A DNA stretch of 5,365 nt from an uncultured Roseburia sp. (GTDB taxonomy: Bacteria; Bacillota; Clostridia; Lachnospirales; Lachnospiraceae), in assembly GCA_947057405.1 (NCBI GenBank), contig CAMSEJ010000184.1, positions 1-5,365 of the forward strand, given 5' to 3'. Positions within the stretch are counted from its first letter, which is position 1. The number at the start of each line of letters is the position of its first letter. Shown in pieces: positions 4,704-5,365 of the stretch. Under the pieces are notes generated by a model, which was not told the origin of the DNA, made no database searches, and saw only the letters and a list, made by a program, of their open reading frames with translations. The position numbers and the translations under genes were made by a program.

Positions 4704-4732
4704 TCATACAATTCAAACAGCGAAAAGGTTAC
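4704..4732 (-). promoter_or_regulatory. ECF-type promoter of the sigma/anti-sigma operon (probable autoregulation)
   Basis: On the minus strand a -35 of the ECF 'AAC' type, TGTAACCTTTT (GTAACC at 4727-4732), is followed after 17 nt by GTATGA (4704-4709). The AAC core with a following T-run is typical of promoters read by ECF sigma factors, which often control their own gene. No good TTGACA/TATAAT pair is present at this place. A start near 4697 would give a leader of about 33 nt. Confidence 0.5.
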
Positions 4733-4770
4733 AAATTTTCCAAAAAAAGCACTTCTTTCCGGAATATAAA

Positions 4771-4799
4771 TTGAAATATCCCCCCTACTCTGTTACACT
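4771..4799 (+). promoter_or_regulatory. Sigma-A promoter of the GH95 gene, extended -10
   Basis: TTGAAA (4771-4776) and TACACT (4794-4799) are spaced by exactly 17 nt, and TGT directly before the -10 gives an extended -10. Transcription would start near 4806, just ahead of the GGAAGAGGG ribosome site (4816-4824) and the ATG at 4833. No catabolite-response (cre) element was seen in the 168-bp intergenic region. Confidence 0.6.
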
Positions 4800-4832
4800 T
4801 ACATTATTAAAGAAAGGAAGAGGGAATGTATT

Positions 4833-5365
4833 ATGCAGAAAAAATCGTATTTAAAAGCCGTATCAGCGCTGATGTCCGCAGCTCTGCTGATAACCTGCGT
4901 GCCGCCCGCGGTACAAACCGCACCCGTCAACGCAGCAGAGCCTGCCCCGGCAAACACAGGGGAAGACCTCTTAAAGCTGTGGTATAACAGGCCGGCCAGC
5001 CAGGGGAACACTATTTTAGGCGCCGGCGCCTTTGGCCCGACGGAAGAGGATAACCGCTGGCAGCAGCTGACGCTTCCCATCGGCAACAGCTTTATGGGAG
5101 CCAATATATACGGTGAAATTGCGCACGAACGCCTGACGTTTAACCAGAAAACGCTCTGGAACGGCGGCCCGGGCGAATCCAGGCCCAACTATAACGGCGG
5201 CAACAAACCCAATATGTCGAACGTATACGAACAGGTCGTATCCGAATTTTTAAAAGGCAACAATTCTACAGCCAGCAATCTGTGCAACCAGCTTACCGGA
5301 GACAGGAGCGGATACGGCGCCTACCAGTCCTTCGGCGATATCTATCTGACCTATCAGGGCCTGTC
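4833..5365 (+). CDS. Secreted GH95-family alpha-L-fucosidase-like glycoside hydrolase (5' part)
   Basis: This frame is open from the ATG at 4833 to the window end, giving 177 residues of a protein whose family is usually over 700 residues long. GH95 enzymes cleave terminal alpha-L-fucose, mainly alpha-1,2-linked, from host glycans such as mucin and milk oligosaccharides; a few members act on galactose. Residues 1-35 are a signal peptide (KK at 3-4, hydrophobic 8-23, likely cut after VNAA). LKLWYNRPA (47-55) opens the N-terminal domain. LPIGNSFMGANIYGEIAHE (81-99) and LTFNQKTLWNGGPGE (101-115) are the hallmark motifs, and AYQSFGDIYLTY (163-174) matches the conserved YQxxGDxYL segment. The catalytic domain lies beyond the window, so activity and wall anchoring cannot be judged. 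The start has GGAAGAGGG 8 nt upstream. It is divergent from the ECF sigma gene. Confidence 0.87.
   Translation, partial: MQKKSYLKAVSALMSAALLITCVPPAVQTAPVNAAEPAPANTGEDLLKLWYNRPASQGNTILGAGAFGPTEEDNRWQQLTLPIGNSFMGANIYGEIAHERLTFNQKTLWNGGPGESRPNYNGGNKPNMSNVYEQVVSEFLKGNNSTASNLCNQLTGDRSGYGAYQSFGDIYLTYQGL

Noticed and set aside
4887..4898. Possible lipoprotein site (LITC) in the GH95 signal peptide
   Set aside because: A lipobox needs Gly, Ala or Ser before the Cys; here it is Thr, and a normal signal peptidase I site (VNAA) follows.
5018..5031. 14-bp palindrome AGGCGCCGGCGCCT
   Set aside because: It encodes the Gly-Ala-Gly-Ala stretch of the GH95 protein; GGC and GCC codons in alternation give this palindrome without any need for a regulatory role.
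4799..5188. 129-codon minus-strand open frame
   Set aside because: Antisense to the GH95 gene. It lacks a ribosome site and its translation has no family features.
1..5365. CRISPR array, tRNA, rRNA, transposase or prophage signature
   Set aside because: No repeat-spacer pattern, cloverleaf, conserved rRNA segment or mobile-element protein was found on either strand.

Overview
The window reads as chromosomal DNA from a spore-forming gut Firmicute, most likely a Lachnospiraceae-type clostridium. The reasons are a spoVA sporulation operon, strong AGGAGG-type ribosome binding sites, medium GC content with clostridial gene families, and a secreted GH95-type fucosidase typical of glycan-degrading gut bacteria. 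The genus cannot be fixed from the sequence alone. The first 46 bases are not biological: they are an Illumina P5/TruSeq adapter with an 8-base index, so position 1 is an untrimmed contig end. The next ~120 bases do not continue the spoVAC gene they abut and are probably a chimeric join or a genuine rearrangement.

Left half (130-2226, minus strand): a spoVA operon read right to left. A near-perfect sigma-G (forespore) promoter lies at 2198-2226. It is followed by an uncatalogued 51-residue single-pass membrane protein (2009-2164), spoVAA (1356-2012), spoVAB (944-1366), an unknown 106-residue soluble protein (551-871) and spoVAC (start 528, C-terminus lost near 168). The first three genes are joined by 4-nt and 11-nt overlaps. 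SpoVA proteins form the inner-membrane channel that moves Ca-dipicolinate into the spore core and releases it at germination. The two extra small genes are candidates for lineage-specific accessory proteins of that channel.

Middle (2235-3572, plus strand): divergent from spoVA, a vegetative-type promoter drives a two-gene split ThrE/YjjP-YjjB-type exporter (2298-3077 and 3074-3502, ATGA overlap). A nested 66-nt hairpin between the converging operons (3507-3572) pairs fully only in the minus-strand RNA, through G-U wobbles.

Right part (3608-4732, minus strand): an ECF-type sigma factor (4182-4664) overlapping by 11 nt a membrane-anchored acidic extracytoplasmic protein (3608-4192), a probable non-zinc anti-sigma factor. 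Upstream is an ECF-like promoter suggesting autoregulation. Divergent from it, a sigma-A promoter with an extended -10 leads into a secreted GH95-family alpha-L-fucosidase-like gene (4833 to the window end, incomplete).

The part closest to something new is the sigma-G-driven spoVA operon with two uncharacterised small genes. Next are the non-canonical anti-sigma partner next to a fucosidase and the wobble-dependent hairpin. No CRISPR array, tRNA, rRNA, transposase or phage gene was seen.
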